Assembly: GCF_005239225.2 (NCBI RefSeq)
Contig: NC_133302.1
Location: forward strand, 13,301,991-13,365,990
Direction of reading: 5' to 3'
DNA length: 64,000 nucleotides
Origin: Populus alba
Lineage: Eukaryota > Streptophyta > Magnoliopsida > Malpighiales > Salicaceae
Below the pieces are notes generated by a model. The model was not told where the DNA came from. It searched no databases and saw nothing but the letters and a program-made list of their open reading frames with translations. The first letter of the stretch is position 1. Every line of letters starts with the position of its first letter. Below are positions 24,990 to 38,610 of the stretch, piece by piece. A program made the translations under genes and the position numbers.

Positions 24990-26254
24990 TATCCTTTAAA
25001 ATAGCTTTTTATTTTTTTAAGAAAATGCATTTTTTAAGCAATGTCTTGTATTACGTGGATAATTAAATTTTAATTTTTAGGTATTAACTTATTTGTATTG
25101 TTGTTTTTATGTTTCTACGTGTGCGATATTGGAATCTTGAAATTTTGAAAGGTTAAAAGTAAAAAAAACAACATTATATCTTACAATTTATTTTACATTG
25201 TTAATACAATATTTGAGTTTTAATGTTGAATTGTTATTCAATTTTAAAATATTACAAATTGTATCGCATAATTTAATAATTTTATTAGAAAAGAATCTAA
25301 TTGTAAATAACAAGATTATAAATGGCGCATATTTTAATTGATATAATATGATAAAATTTCAAATAAATAGGGATTTTAAATATATTTATCTCATATTAAG
25401 TTTTTTTAAAATTAGTTTAATTAAAAATAATAAACGATAAACTTATCATAAGAAATTTGTTTTAAAATTCTTTATTTAAGAACTTTTTTTTAAATTTGTT
25501 AATATTTCAAAATTTTGTTTTATTAGTTACACACATGACAAATGTATCTATTTATATAGGTGGCAATTTAAATTTGTATTTCGTTTTACTTTCTAGGAAT
25601 CGTTTCAAGCTTAATATTTTATTGAAATTGTAAAATAATTTAAAATTATATAAATGAAAGTAAGTACATGTATAAAATGTTGCGGTGCATTTTACATTAA
25701 AATATATTCTACTAATACATGCTAGCATCAACTTCAATGATCAACAGCCTTTTCTTTTGGTGCAAAAGTCTCGTACTTTTAAGGAACAAAAGCTCCCATA
25801 ACCTCACCTCATGCTAGCCATGCCAATATTGCCTTCGTAGCATTTCTATCACTAGACCCCTCGAAGTTTATTTTATAGCCACCCATTTAGCTATCTTTCC
25901 ACCGTCTCTGGAAGATCAGATCTATTAACACTAGTCCCTGCAGGAGTCAACACAATTGTGTATCACCGTGCTCTCGTAGATGCAATTATCTAGAATTTAT
26001 ACTATGATTCAATCTTTGTATTGAAAATTGGGGTTCTAAAACGAACCCCACTTCTCAATTTTGATTCAAAATCGATTCATTAGAGTATTCGTTCAAGTTC
26101 GATCTTTCTAGATAAACAAATCAAGTTTAGTCACAATTTTAAAGCTTGATTACCTTCATGAACAAGTTGTATATATCAACTTGGTTTGTTTGGAAAGTTA
26201 AAATATATTTTTAAAAAAATATAACTACAAACAATATTTTATATTATATTATGA
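24990..26254. other. AT-rich spacer, no gene recognised
   Basis: Long A/T runs with no recognisable frame. A small GGGGTTC/GAACCCC inverted repeat with a 6-bp loop is at about 26030-26050. Confidence 0.45.
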
Positions 26255-27230
26255 ATGCAAAGCGATATGATACAAGAAAAGCTTGAACAAGAAAAATCAA
26301 ATTCTAATATAGTTATATCTCCTGTCCAGTTTTACATTGTTGATCATAACTCTACCGACCATTGAATTAGACTAAGATTTTATCATAAGTTTCAAGACAT
26401 GTTATTTTATATTGAGTTATAATTTCAGATCAATTGAATTTTAAAAAGATCTTGTGGTATAGATCAGTAGATCCAATACAGGTTTTATTAGTATTTATTG
26501 CATTTTGACTTATAAATTTCTTATTTGGAAAGGACACTTTTCCTAATGATGCAAGGATATTTAGTAGCTTATTTTTTAGAGTTTTCTAGTTATTATAGGA
26601 TTTTTAATTGGCAAGAATAATATTTTCAAGCGTGGTAATGATTCTTTAATATTTTAAAAAAAAATTCTTGCAAGGATTTTTTATGTATCCTAACTACGCA
26701 AGAAAACGAGAGATGCAGTATTTAATGATAGAATACTTTAGGAGTTTTCATCTTCTATAAAGAAACTAAAGGGCATGAGTTATTAGAAAGATTTTTATGC
26801 TTATTTAAGATAATTAAAGTTGGTTTTGGGTTGATTTTTTCTATTGTATAGTTTTACGCTAATAAGAATAAGTTTTGATCTGACCGTTGGATCGGACTAA
26901 AATTTTACTAAAACTTTCTAGAGGTCATTTTGTATACATGATTAGAATTTCAAGTCAATCAAAGATCATAAAGTTCTTGAAATAATGTTTAGAAGAAACT
27001 ACACATAATTTATATAAGTTTTCTAGTTGATTTATGATTTTTTTCTATTTTATTTATAACTCTTTTATTACTTTTCCATAATTGTTAAGCATATATTTTT
27101 CAACCTAGTATAAATATGATTATTTAACTTGTACTTAGATTTGTTTTTTTATCCATAATGTTTTGAATAAACCTTTGTTTTGCTTGATGCACCACTTTTC
27201 TCTTTGTTAGGAAAAAAAAAAAAAAAACAA
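26255..27230 (+). repeat. Relic LTR, longest copy of a dispersed family
   Basis: Similar to 5585-5950 (same strand) and 20640-21250 (reverse). It has LTR-like order: a variable head, a central ttgtggtatagatcagtaga block, and a tail with a tataaatatg TATA-like element, a ttgaataaacctttg polyadenylation-like stretch and a final A-run. The head block is partly repeated again at about 26815-26960, so it is rearranged or nested. No internal region or partner LTR is adjacent, so it may be a solo or truncated LTR. Assignment to gypsy is inference. Confidence 0.5.
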
Positions 27231-29300
27231 GTTTGACTTGTTAATGTATAACTGGTCTTGTGGCGTCTTTTTTATTTTTTCAATTCACAAATTAATATTC
27301 ATTAGGTAGAGATTCATTTCAATAGTATTGGTGCTTTGATTTAGATAATTTTTATATCATATTCCTATCAAACCTGATTTTATAACTTTTCAGGGTTTGT
27401 TTTTCCAGCATATGGGTTATATGACCATATGATCACGGGGTTTGCATCACAAAATAACTTGAAAATCACATCAGATAATATACTGAGGGAGTTTTATATT
27501 TAAATCGAAGATAACACATGAGATTAAGATAAGAGAATCAATTTAAAAATAATTATTGTATTAAAAAATCCTATTTATTTGACTTGTTGTATTCATAAAC
27601 AAGCGAAAAATTAATAAATCAAATTTGAATTCTACTTTAAAGTTTAATATGATATCGAAGCTTAACTTGTGCTTGATTTAATTTATGTGGGCCACTCTTG
27701 AGTATCATAACACTTGACTTGATTCCACTCAGTCACATCTCTAATTGGAATGCTAATAAGCATTGATTTGGGTTAATCGTTGTAGTAATTAACTCCTAAA
27801 CGTTCGATCATGAGCTAGATAGGAGGGATTGACACCAAACATGTCTGAACCATGGAGCATCATTGGGCAAGAATGCATTGTCGGCAGCCATTTCTTCCTT
27901 AAACTTTTTTTTTTATAACAAACGTTGTAAGAAACTGAAAACTTTGAGCATGACGTTGTAACATTGTAAAAAGGAGTGGCTCGAGTGGAGCATTGGAGGA
28001 ATGCCTTTAATAAAGTGATTAAAGTTAGTATATGGGCCCCAAGTCGTTTATTAAGATAAAGTAATTGGAGAGTCACGAGCGAGGAGGTTTTCCGATCGCT
28101 GGAAGTTACCTGATGTTGACACGTATTTTGTTCTTTCTCACCGGAAATACCGGTCGAGCAAACTTTTTCATCTTCTCGCCCTTAAAAATTTCTTGAGAAA
28201 GTGACGCCGTACACGCCGCCCTTTACAAGTTGCCAAACCCGAAACTTGCCATCACTTTCTTGAATCATGATTCACCTGTTTACTATGTGAATGCCACGTG
28301 TACCATTAACTCCAATAATTGTACCTTCCTTCGTTCCTAGCCGTCCAATTCTCCGCCCCACCCATCGTTTGCGTTGTACTTTGTTGAAAAAATTGGCAAG
28401 AACCACTAGAGAAGATGGGTTTAGTGTGAAATTTGGGAATTGATAAAGGATTAATGTTCTGTATAATATAGTAATGATTTGTGGATTTCCTTTGGGGTTG
28501 GTGGTGGTGGACAGAGTTTAATAAAAGAGAAAGAGAGACTTTAAATCAATATAAATGTTTTTGGTCATTTTATGAATGCATTATTATGAGTAAATATCTA
28601 ATTATTGTAAAATTTGAAGAGCTTCTATCATTGTAGAGTCAAGTTCTAGATCAATTTTGAGTTGAATTACTATCTAATAATAATAATAATAATAATAATA
28701 TAGTAAAATATAAGTAAACGTGTGTGTAGCAATGGTACTTTAGAGTTTGATATATAAAACTATTTGGATTGATGAAAACTATAATTAGAGTTTTCATGTA
28801 TCCTTTTATTCTTTAAGAATTGGCACGCATGCTCACTTGATCATGGTTCATTTTTTTTTTTTTTTGAGAGATTTATTTGTAAAACAATATATATTGGATG
28901 TTAAGTATGCTTATTTAATTCATACCTATGATTTTCATGTTTCCAAGGACATTGCGGATAGAAATATTGATTGTTTTCTGTTTTAATAATTATTAAAGAC
29001 ATGACCATCATAATAAACATTTGTCTTGCTTTCATGAGATTGCAATGAATATGTTATGTTGTTAATATTATGATTGTTCATAATTAATGACTAATCATTC
29101 AAACATACAACAATATAATATATTTTATACAAATAGATTAATGAAAACTATTTGTCTTTGCATAAAACAATTTTTTCATGCCCAAAACTAAACATAAATA
29201 CACTTGTATCATCTAGCATTCAACCCTAGATAATACAAAAGCTAACTTTACGAAGTTCATCAAAAACCACAAATGTTAAACCAAAATGTCTTAACTATGA
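27231..29300. other. Intergenic DNA, no gene recognised
   Basis: AT-rich except for a more GC-balanced block at about 28070-28400 that contains a gccacgtgtac G-box-like site but is not followed by a recognisable coding region. An (AAT)n microsatellite of about 8 repeats lies at 28676-28700. The 95-codon minus-strand frame at 27789-28076 has no family resemblance. Confidence 0.4.
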
Positions 29301-29303
29301 GTA

Positions 29304-29490
29304 TTTTTGGCAGTGTGGTAGTGGTTTTTTTCAAATAATTTTTTGTGCCGAAATGCATGCCAATGATGTTTTTTTATTTTTTTAAAAATTATTTTTGACA
29401 TCAGCACATCAAAACGATCTAAAACATACAAACCGTATTAAATTTTAGCAAAAAAAAATTATTTTTTTGGGAAAACGCATTCCCAAACGG
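29304..29490. mobile_element. MITE, about 190 bp
   Basis: A compact AT-rich block bounded by TTTTTGGCAGTGTGGTAGTGG on the left and CGCATTCCCAAACGG on the right. The right end reversed (CCGTTTGGGAATGCG) aligns with the left end (TTTGGCAGTGTGG) as imperfect terminal inverted repeats. The interior contains the gacatcagcacatcaaaac stretch I associate with a very common poplar MITE. Superfamily is uncertain and no clear target duplication was identified. Confidence 0.6.
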
Positions 29491-30019
29491 TTTGTATATG
29501 TATGTTCATAAATTATCAATTAACAACATCAATTTTATTACAAATCCTAAAAAATATTAATAATAAATGTCTAATAACAAGTCAAAAGATGTTCTTCATT
29601 GAATAAATCTTTCAGCTCAACTAAGAACTTAAACTAATGATATATACTCCATAGCTTGAAACCCATTCACACCTCTATTAATCTTTTACCTGTCCGCAAA
29701 GGGAAAATAAGGAGAGGGAGAAGGGAGGAGTAAGCTAACAATGACTTAACAAGTAAAGGTCCACACACACACATTGCAACTATTGTAACTCTTTATCAGC
29801 TATTATAACTTGTTATCAAGGTCCTTTGTCAATATTATAACCCATTGGCAGGCCATTACTTCAGTGTAGACAACCCCACTCACCAAAGGTCATTACTTCT
29901 GACACGACCAAAAGATTAATGTCTTCTTCCAAGTTGTCGAAGTAATAAATAACCTTGTAAGACCGGTGTCGAACCACAAGGAGGTTGACTATACACAACA
30001 AGAATTCACAGTTTTACCG

Positions 30020-30330
30020 ACGGCAATATTCCGTCGGTGTGTGATTAGGCGTTGGTCGCTTACCTTTCGTCTGATTCCACATTTCGTTATATCGTTGTTA
30101 CCGACGGTTTTAACAGGCGGGAATTGACAGATTTTAATCCGTCGGTGGTATTACTCACGACGGTTACTTTCCGTCGGTATAAATACCGACCAAATATATT
30201 CGTCCGTCAATTCATCGGTAAGTTAAAACACCAACGGAATAAGTCATAAAAATACCAACCGAATTTATCCGTCTGCAAATTTGTCGTGATGGTCTCGGCT
30301 ACTGTCTAATGTTAATTCCGTCGGAAATCT
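30020..30330. repeat. Left subterminal repeat cluster of the CACTA element
   Basis: About ten ACCGACGG / CCGTCGGT or near variants in direct and inverted orientation within roughly 300 bp of the left end. In En/Spm elements such arrays bind the element-encoded TNPA protein; that role here is by analogy. Confidence 0.85.
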
Positions 30331-30461
30331 CTCTGTAACATAATATAAATGATATAAATTAATGGTAATAAAAACCAATTATGCAAATAAAATTTATATT
30401 AAGCATCAAAAACAAAAGCATTACAAAATGAATGTGTGTCAAAAAAACATTAAATGAAATT

Positions 30462-32125
30462 TTAAAAATGCTGGCTATTATATGTGTTCCACCTTGTGCC
30501 ATGTTCATGACCATTTGACGAAGCTGGCCGCATACTCCGCTGTCGCTCCGTTCTGTGTTGTTCAGACTCCGCTCTTTGTCGTTCAGACGCCACTCTTTGT
30601 TGTTCTACGAGTTGTGTGTATGCCTCTGATAGGTGGTCGTACTTTTCGGTGAGCAGAGCCGTGTGTTGCTGCAAGGCCACGAACCCCTTAGATTGGGAGC
30701 TCGATACTGATTGGGAGCTCCCGACGGTTGAAGCACTACGGGCTGACCGCAAGTTGTCGGTCGTAGTGTTGGAGAGCCCGTAAACTCAATTTTTATTGGG
30801 TCCACCTGACGATCCAGCCTCCATCCACAAATCCGGATCGAATTCCAGATGGATCAAAGGATCGACCCGTAACTCTCCCTCAACCGATTATTATAGGTAT
30901 CCTGAAAATAAAAAAAATAATCATCATATTCAATTCAATAAACATAATAATAACTTACAAAATAAAATGGTTGAACAAACATACCACAAAATGTTGAGCA
31001 CGGCTGTCAATCAACTGTTGCACCCCTTTTTGGCGATCTTGACTCCGCATGTGCGTCTCCACAAATAGCTCCATAGGGCTCGGCTCACGTCCAAGAGATG
31101 TAGCCTATAATGAAAAAAATTTATTAACAACAAATTAATTGAATGATATATTTCATTTAAATTAATCTTACCATCCGTTTCGCATGTGCAGCAAACGGAA
31201 CAAAGCCGCCGATGTGCGTTGTGACCGAGCCATGAATTGGCCGATTCCGGTTGCCAGCACTGGACTATGAGTGTTGTGTGAACCGCTCAAACATGTCACG
31301 TGCTGAAGATAGTGCGACCATATATCCTCCGGGATGTATATCAGTTTGAAATCCCTTCAAACCGCAACATCGTTCCAGCCTTGGAACCCCCTATCCCTTG
31401 CATTTTTTTTGCCTTTTTTTGGGCTTCGTACCAAAAATCACGCAACCTACTTCACGTAAGCAAAAATTACATTTCAAAACATAAAGTTTTTTTGTAAAAA
31501 AAAAAGTTGTATTGTTTTCGATGTTACCTAGTTGCCGCGTGATTTTTCCACACCCTCCTCACAACAGTGTTATGTTCCTCATCCAGCAAAAATCGATTCT
31601 ATGTATAAAAAATAATTTTTTTAAATATTAATAATTTATTTACAATTATATTAAGAAATTTATTAGAAATAAGCTGAAAATTATATATTAACACGAACCT
31701 AAAATCTGGAAAACCATGCATTGATTTGAGGCATCCATTCAGGATGCCTTGGATATCTGACTTCATTGAAATAATGGAATCTCCATCGATGATTTAAACG
31801 CCGATAATATTACTCGAGCGGCCTCAATGTTTGTGAACCTGAAAAGAAATGAAATTAATTAAAATAGTGACTTCATAAATTGTGTTTTAAATTTTTTTTT
31901 TAAAAAAAAAAACTAAAACCTTAACAAACTTACATTGATCGTCCGTAAAATTGATTCCGCTGCGAAGGCATGCCGCTTTTGCGATGTGAAACAACGCTAG
32001 AAGAGGCAACATCAGTTGACGGCGCAAGTGATGTAGGTGCCTCTTCTTGAGAGGCACCTAAGGAAATATCTTCCTCGCTGCTAGACGAACTTGATGCGAT
32101 CCGGACGTGAAGCTCTGGTTTTCAT
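30462..32125 (-). pseudogene. CACTA second gene (TNPA-position, plant transposase Ptta/En/Spm type), broken
   Basis: Multi-exon minus-strand gene downstream of the transposase. Recognisable blocks from 5' to 3': an acidic/serine-rich start (about 32110-31932); NEVRYPRHPEWMPQINAWF (about 31840-31695); RFLLDEEHNTVVRRVWKNH (about 31598-31530); DFWYEAQKKAKKM and a PEDIW block (about 31440-31310); ELFVETHMRSQDRQKGVQQL ending LIDSRAQHFV (about 31085-30985); and a glutamine/arginine-rich coiled-coil-like end (30805-30462). Introns with GT-AG borders separate several blocks. A TGA interrupts the last exon where GGPNKN and VYGLSN are contiguous in frame, and the DFWYE to PEDIW segment needs a frame change. 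Expected role is binding of the subterminal repeats. Confidence 0.8.
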
Positions 32126-33059
32126 TTTGTGCATCTAACCAATTTTATATAAATAATTATATAATTAAATTCAAATGTTAAAAAAAAATTCAGCAGCACC
32201 TCCTATACTAGGATAATATCCCAAATCCACAAACCTGCAAATATTAACAATAGCCACAACCAATTGACCCAATCTATACTAATTATTTCAACATATTCAA
32301 TTACTAATCCTAAGGTAAATTCAACATTAACAATTACAATTCAACAAATTATTCAATAATTATGCCAATACAACAAAACAATAAATTAAAAATAAATAGA
32401 AACAATTAAACACAAATCATGCAATAATAGAGTAAAATTAATAATTCTTCCAACATATTCAATTACTGAATTCTATGATAAATTAAACATTAACAATATT
32501 AATTCAAAAAATTATTAAATAATTATGTCAATACAACAATAAAATATATTCAATAAATTAAAAAAGAATTATAAACTAACAATTAAAAACAATGAAAATA
32601 ATTAAACACAAATCATGCAATAATAGAGTAAAATTACTAATTATTTCCAACATATGCAATTACTAATTCTAAGATAAATTCAAAATTAACAACAAATATT
32701 CAATAAATTAACTAATAACAATTATGTCCAATACAACAATAAAAAATATTCAATAAATTAAAAAAAAAACTATAGACTTTAGGGAAGAAATATGCATACC
32801 TTAATAATGTGTTGAAACAAAAAATTTATCTACATTACAAAAAAATTCAACAAAACAAAAAACATAAAAAGCATAAAAATAACTATAAATAAAATAAAAT
32901 GAAATAGAAAAAAAAAACACACCTTTAAAGGATGAAGATTCACAACCAAGCTTGCTAGAGATTCAACAAAGCTTGAAGATTTGAGAGGAAAAAAATTGAA
33001 ACCTTGAAGAATATTGGGTGAGAAACGGAGGAGAAGAAAAAATGAACTAAAGGGGCAGA

Positions 33060-33525
33060 CGCAAGAACTTATAGTCCAGTTTTACCGACGGATTCATCGA
33101 TGAAAATATAAAATTATTATTATTTAAATTAAATCCATCGGTAGCTTGCTAAAAATCTGTCGATAATGTTTAAATTTTGCACCGAATTTTTTTAACTACC
33201 CTTCATATTTTTCGCGGTCCATCGATGATTCTGTCAGTAAGCTGACACGGTTAGAGGTGCATTCAATTCACACCCTTTGGAATTCGCACATTCCGTCGGT
33301 ATTTTTGTCGGTAAAATTTGGCCACTGATGGATGTATTCCGTCAGTATTAACATTGATAAAACCGTCGGTATGGATGTCGGTGATTGTGGCATTTTGTTG
33401 TAATTATTTTCAAACTCTCTGTGAGATGCCAACGGACGGAGGTCCGTCGGTATGGACATCGGTGATTGTGACATTTTGTTGTAATTATTTTTGAATTCTC
33501 TGTGAGATGCCGGTATGGACGTCGA
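33060..33525. repeat. Internal cluster of CACTA-type subterminal motifs
   Basis: Multiple CCGTCGGT / ACCGACGG variants lie between the two CACTA genes, far from either end. The same stretch contains an ~81-bp direct duplication built on ggtgattgtggcattttgtt (about 33380 and 33461). It could be promoter-associated binding sites, or the end of a second CACTA element that was absorbed. Confidence 0.8.
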
Positions 33526-33726
33526 TGGATGTTCAATGTACAAGAGATGTTGTGTTTGTATTTTCTATTTACCTTCCTGCAAAAAATTCAATGATAAAAT
33601 GTCCATCGCACAGAACAATAGCAACAATGCTTAAACAATAAATATATATTTCGTGCTACAAAATATATCATCCATAATGTAAATTACATGAAGAAAAGGG
33701 TTTTACACAGGGCTTCGTTTTGATAG

Positions 33727-36700
33727 TTAGTCAGAATTATCTTCTTCTTCGTCATCAATTCAATAGTCATCACCTTCATCGCAATCTTCACTATGGATAT
33801 CATCTTCTTCATCGACATTTCCTTGTCCGCTAGAGCTCAAAACAACATTCCACTCCTCTACATCAACATTAACAAGATTATCATCGGAAACACAAAAATT
33901 TTGAATTTTCTTTCCAATTCAATTGAAGGAAGCAACTTGATATGGTTCAACCAACTCACTAACTTGAAAGACTTCATCCTGCACACTTGTGTCTTCGTTC
34001 TCATCCTGAACAACCTTGACATGACCTCGTGGTTTCGTTTATAAAATGGACAACCAATCAACTCTTGATCGATCCTTTCTAAATGACGGGGTGTATGTGT
34101 AATAAACTTGTTGACATTGCTTTTCGAAAACAATGACATCGTATATGTTGTGGAGTCTAGCTTTTGAGTTGATTTCAACCATACCATGGTGCGTATCAAC
34201 TCTGATTCCTCTATCCATCGTGTCATACCAATAGCATTTGAATAAAAACACTTTATTCTGCTCGCTATGATATTGTAGTTCGACGACCTCTTCTAATCTA
34301 CCATAGTAGTCAACTTCTAACTCACTACTTATGGATCTTTTAACACAAACACCGCAGTTATATGTCTTTCTTCCTTGCCTGTATTCTTCAATATGGAAAA
34401 CATATCCATTGACAAAATACCTATTATAGCACTTAACTTTTCTTTCAGGCCCGAGGCTTAATGAAGACAATGACTTAGACGCATTCCTTCCCATTTGATA
34501 AACCTTGTATACATGTAATGTACATCAATAAACGGTAAATGAATGAGAATCTTGTAATGACATGCATACGTACAGTAATTTTGCAGGTTAGAATGAGTTT
34601 GTAATGGTGCTTACATGTGTTATGAACCATGTGGCAAATTGTTCATCTTGTAATTGAAAGATCTAGGAGTCGGTCAGCTGTGAGTTATTGGAGAGCAAAT
34701 ATTGTCGATGTTGCCTGCAAATGATAATGAGTGTATGATTTCATAATATATAATTAGCAGTATATTAATGACAAAGTATAATTTGTATTACACATATATA
34801 AACTTACTGAATAAATGGTCTCAGCTCATCACAGTTAAATAAAACATAGTTGTGTGCTTGTTTGAATTCTATTTCCGACAAATATCTTCCTCTTACGACA
34901 TTTTTAGGTGTGGGTCGTCCATTATTGGAGAATATTGACAAGTTCCCATTGGAAGGCACTTCACCGCCATCATCATGCCGTGGAACGCGATTGATTCTTG
35001 TTCTTAGATGAGGTTCAAAATAGTACAAGATAAATGTTGAGATCTCTTCAACAATATAGGCCTCAGATATCGAAGCCTCTACATGCGCCTTGTTCGTAAC
35101 CTTTTTCTTGAGATTAAACAAGTACTTGCATTGAATTACAATTCAAGTATTTCCAATTAAGAAAAACATATAAAATACTTTTAGATATGAATTCCATTGT
35201 AACTGTAATATCTAACCGTTCGAATGGGTACATCCATCTATACTGAACCGGTCCTCCAGTTTTTACCTCGAACGGTAGATGTATATGGAGATGCTCCATT
35301 GAGTCAAAAAATAAAGGAGGGAATATCATCTCAAGTTTGCATAGTGTCTCGATGATATTCGTTTGAAGCCTCTCAATGTGCTCAACATTCAACTTGCTGG
35401 AGCAGATATCTCTGAAGAAATGACTGATCTCCGTCAGTGCATCCCATATTCCCTTTGGCAACAAATCACGAAAAGCTAATAGGATAAGTGTTTGCATAAA
35501 CACGTGGCAATCATGACTCTTTATTCCATACAATCTGCAATCCTCTATGTTAACAAACCTTGATATGTTCGATGCATGTCCATCCGGAAAACGCAAACTC
35601 TTAAGCCATTTGTAAACTAGCAGTTGTGCGTTTTTCTCTTAACCCGTGACTCCTCATAAACCAACTCCATATTTTTACGGTTACAATATAAAGCTATATC
35701 CATTATAGCCTTGATGTTGTCCTTTGTCTTCCCCTTCACATCCATGATGGTGTTAAAAATATTCTCAAACACGTTCTTTTCGATGTGCATGACGTCAAGG
35801 TTATAGCGGAGAAGATTGGTCTTCCAATAAGGAAGCTCCCAAAAGATACTTCGCTTTACCCAATTATGGGTCAAACCAAAACTAGGAAACTTTTGCTTAC
35901 CTGATTAAAGGCCAAACACAATGTCACCGTACTCTGATACAACATGATGCGATTTTTCACCAGAAAGACGCAGGGATGCAACATCTTTTTCAACTCTGCC
36001 AACAAAGAAATCTTTTATGTTCTTTCTGAACCTGTGATTAAGTGGCAAGAAGCGACAGTGACAGTAAAAAAAAAAGAAGTTTTACCTCCGTTTGCTAGCG
36101 TGAATGCCTTGTTGTTTTCCATGCAGTATAGACATACGAGTTTCCCATGTGTGCTCCAACCAGAAAGCATTCCATAAGTTGGAAAATCATTGATAGTCCA
36201 CATCAAAGCCGCCCTCATAAGGAAATCTTGTTTCCTCTATATATCATAAGTTAGAGCTCCGAAGGACCACAACTGCGCTAGCTCATCAATCAATGGTCGA
36301 AGACAAACATCTATATTTCGCCTCGGGCTGCTTGGACCGGGTATGATAGTAGATAAAAACATGAACTCCGGCCTCATACACATTCCCGGTGGCAAGTTAT
36401 AAACTGTGAGTATAACCGGCCAACAAGAATAGGGAGCAGCAAATGACCCAAATGGGTTGAATCCGTCTGTACACAACCCAAGGCTGACATTCCTTAATTC
36501 AGCTAAAAAGTCAAGATGCACAATGTTAAAGCGTTTCCACGCTTTGCCATCAAAAGGATACAACATCACATTATCAACCGCATCATGTGTTTGGTGCCTT
36601 GTCATGTGCTCAGCAGTCCTTGGTGACATGAATAACCTCTGCAGTCTAGGTGTAATCGGGAAATATCTAAGTTTTTTATACGCCACTAGAGTCTTTCCCC

Positions 36701-37478
36701 TACCAGTTCTGGGTTTGTTACGGGAATGCCCGCATGTTATGCACTCGGTCATCTCAGCATTTTCAAGGTAGTATAACATGCAAAAGTTAGGGCACGTGTC
36801 AATTTTCTGGTATCCTAAATCGAGGGGTTTCATCATGGACTTCGCAACATAAAAGTTCTCTTTCAGCATGTTCCCTTCAGGTAAAATGCTTCTTGCCCAA
36901 TCAATAATTTTGTCATACCCGGCCTCACTTAGCCCGTGATCTGACTTGATGGTGAACACCTGTGCCACGACCGACAATTTACTGTGGTTTGTGCAGCCAT
37001 CCCATAATGGTTCATCAGAATCTTTCAACAAATCAAAAAACCTAGTTGCCTCTGCATTAGATTCTTCTTTTACGATTGGATATTGACTGACATTACCTTG
37101 ATTCATTCTCATTGCATCCATAACCATATTTCTGTAAGGATTAGTGTTGTCATTTTCCGCTTCATGCACGTTGATAGCACTAGAAGTTCACCCAACCACC
37201 GTTTCTCCCATTCTCCTATTACTAACAAATACCTCTCCATGTGCATACCAACACTGGTAATCCTCTATAAACCCTTTGTGTAGAAGATGCATCATTACAA
37301 CATCTGGATGCAGATACTTTTTATTTTGACACTTCCTGCATAGACACCTAATACCGCCTCCAGTAAAATTTCTGGGAATAGATGTTGCGAAATTAATAAA
37401 ACCTTGAACCCCATTACAATAATCCATCCTCCGCAATCCTTGGGGTGAATCTAGATATATCCATGAACGATCATCCAT
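33727..37478 (-). pseudogene. CACTA transposase (TNPD type), interrupted by several nonsense/frameshift changes
   Basis: Starts MDDRSWIYLDSPQGLRR, the transposase-associated domain with a C-x-C-x2-C motif. A TGA (37188-37190) follows, then about 310 in-frame codons of the Transposase_21 domain, including TCPNFCMLYY, ECITCGHSR and LGLCTDGFNPFGSFAAPYSCWP. A TAG at 36237-36239 interrupts, after which the frame continues into WTINDFPTYGMLSGWSTHG. Later frames carry the LLRYNLDVMHIEKNVFENI block (35874-35617), the DCRLYGIKSHDCHVFMQTLI block (35596-35114), and a DUF4216-like domain (34494-33850). It ends in an acidic tail at a TAA at 33727. The reading frame shifts around 36000 and 35610. Expected role: catalysis of element excision. 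Not functional as read. Confidence 0.9.
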
Positions 37479-38179
37479 GACTTCTATCGAACCTCTATAA
37501 AATTATGATGACATCATGTATTAATTAACTAAGTTAGGTAAATAAACTTGCAAAAATATGACATTACCTAAGATTATCCAACAAACCAATCACAACTTCT
37601 CATAAATATTAAATATTCATTATCATTTATCAACGTCTATACAAATTAATATATATAAATTAACATAAATTACCACTCTGCAATACCATCAATAAAACCT
37701 AAAAAGGACCCATTAAGCAAGCTATTAATTATTTCAAAACAAAACATATAATTCGGTAATTCCACAAAATTTTAACAATTTACAAACAAATACAATCTTA
37801 AAAAATCTAAAACAAACCATAGCAGATATAAAATTATACATTCATATACTACAAGTTTGTTTGAGAAATAACAATAAAACACGTACATCTACTAACAAAA
37901 ATACATGTATTAAAAAAACAATAAAATTGACATTTAAATGTTAAAATTTAAACAGATAGAATTACTTACAAAAATTGATAAAATCCATCGGTAAATCAGA
38001 ACACGAATGCTGTGACCACAAAACTTCAAGAAATACAACTTGTTGTGCTAAGATGAGGAAGAATTTTGTTTGGGTGCGAGGGGGGGCTGGTTATTTGCAG
38101 ATGGGGAGAGTTAGGATTAGGAAGAAGAAGGAGAAATGGGAGAGGAGAGGGTCGGTAGAGGGTCATACATTAACTTTTT

Positions 38180-38610
38180 TCGACGGATTGCATCCGTCGG
38201 TGTATCCGTCGGCTATTTTGACGGGAAAATAGACACGTCACCATACGGACCAGCTTTTCAAATCCCTCGGTGATTCCGTCGGTATTGTTGACGGTGAACC
38301 TGTCACATTAGCCATACAGGTCTACCATTTCAAATCCGTCTGTGAGTCTGTCGGTATTTTTTATGGTGAACCGGTCCAATCACCCGTACGGGTCGCTCGT
38401 TTTGAATCCGTCGGTGATTTTGTCGGAAATATCACCCGCCAAAACCTCCACGTCAGCGACCCACCCTTTTTTTCTTTATTCCAAACTTTTCGTTCGTAAT
38501 TCGGTCGGTAATTACCGATTGAATTACGGACGGAAAGTGTCCGTCGATAATTTCAACCTCAAATTACTGACAGAAATATTCCGTCGGTGATTCCGTTGCT
38601 ATGAACCGAA
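38180..38610. repeat. Right subterminal repeat cluster of the CACTA element
   Basis: Dense CCGTCGGT/ACCGACGG variants in both orientations next to the right terminal repeat, with a roughly 60-bp quasi-periodic arrangement (ccgtcggtgattccgtcggt recurs). Confidence 0.85.

Noticed and set aside
28070..28400. Promoter-like GC-richer block with a G-box
   Set aside because: No coding exon follows within several hundred bases on either strand, so no promoter is called.
33793..34044. 83-codon plus-strand frame MDIIFFIDISLSARAQNN
   Set aside because: Antisense of the acidic C-terminal region of the CACTA transposase; no independent support.
36457..36771. 104-codon plus-strand frame inside the CACTA element
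   Set aside because: Antisense shadow of the conserved transposase domain encoded on the minus strand.
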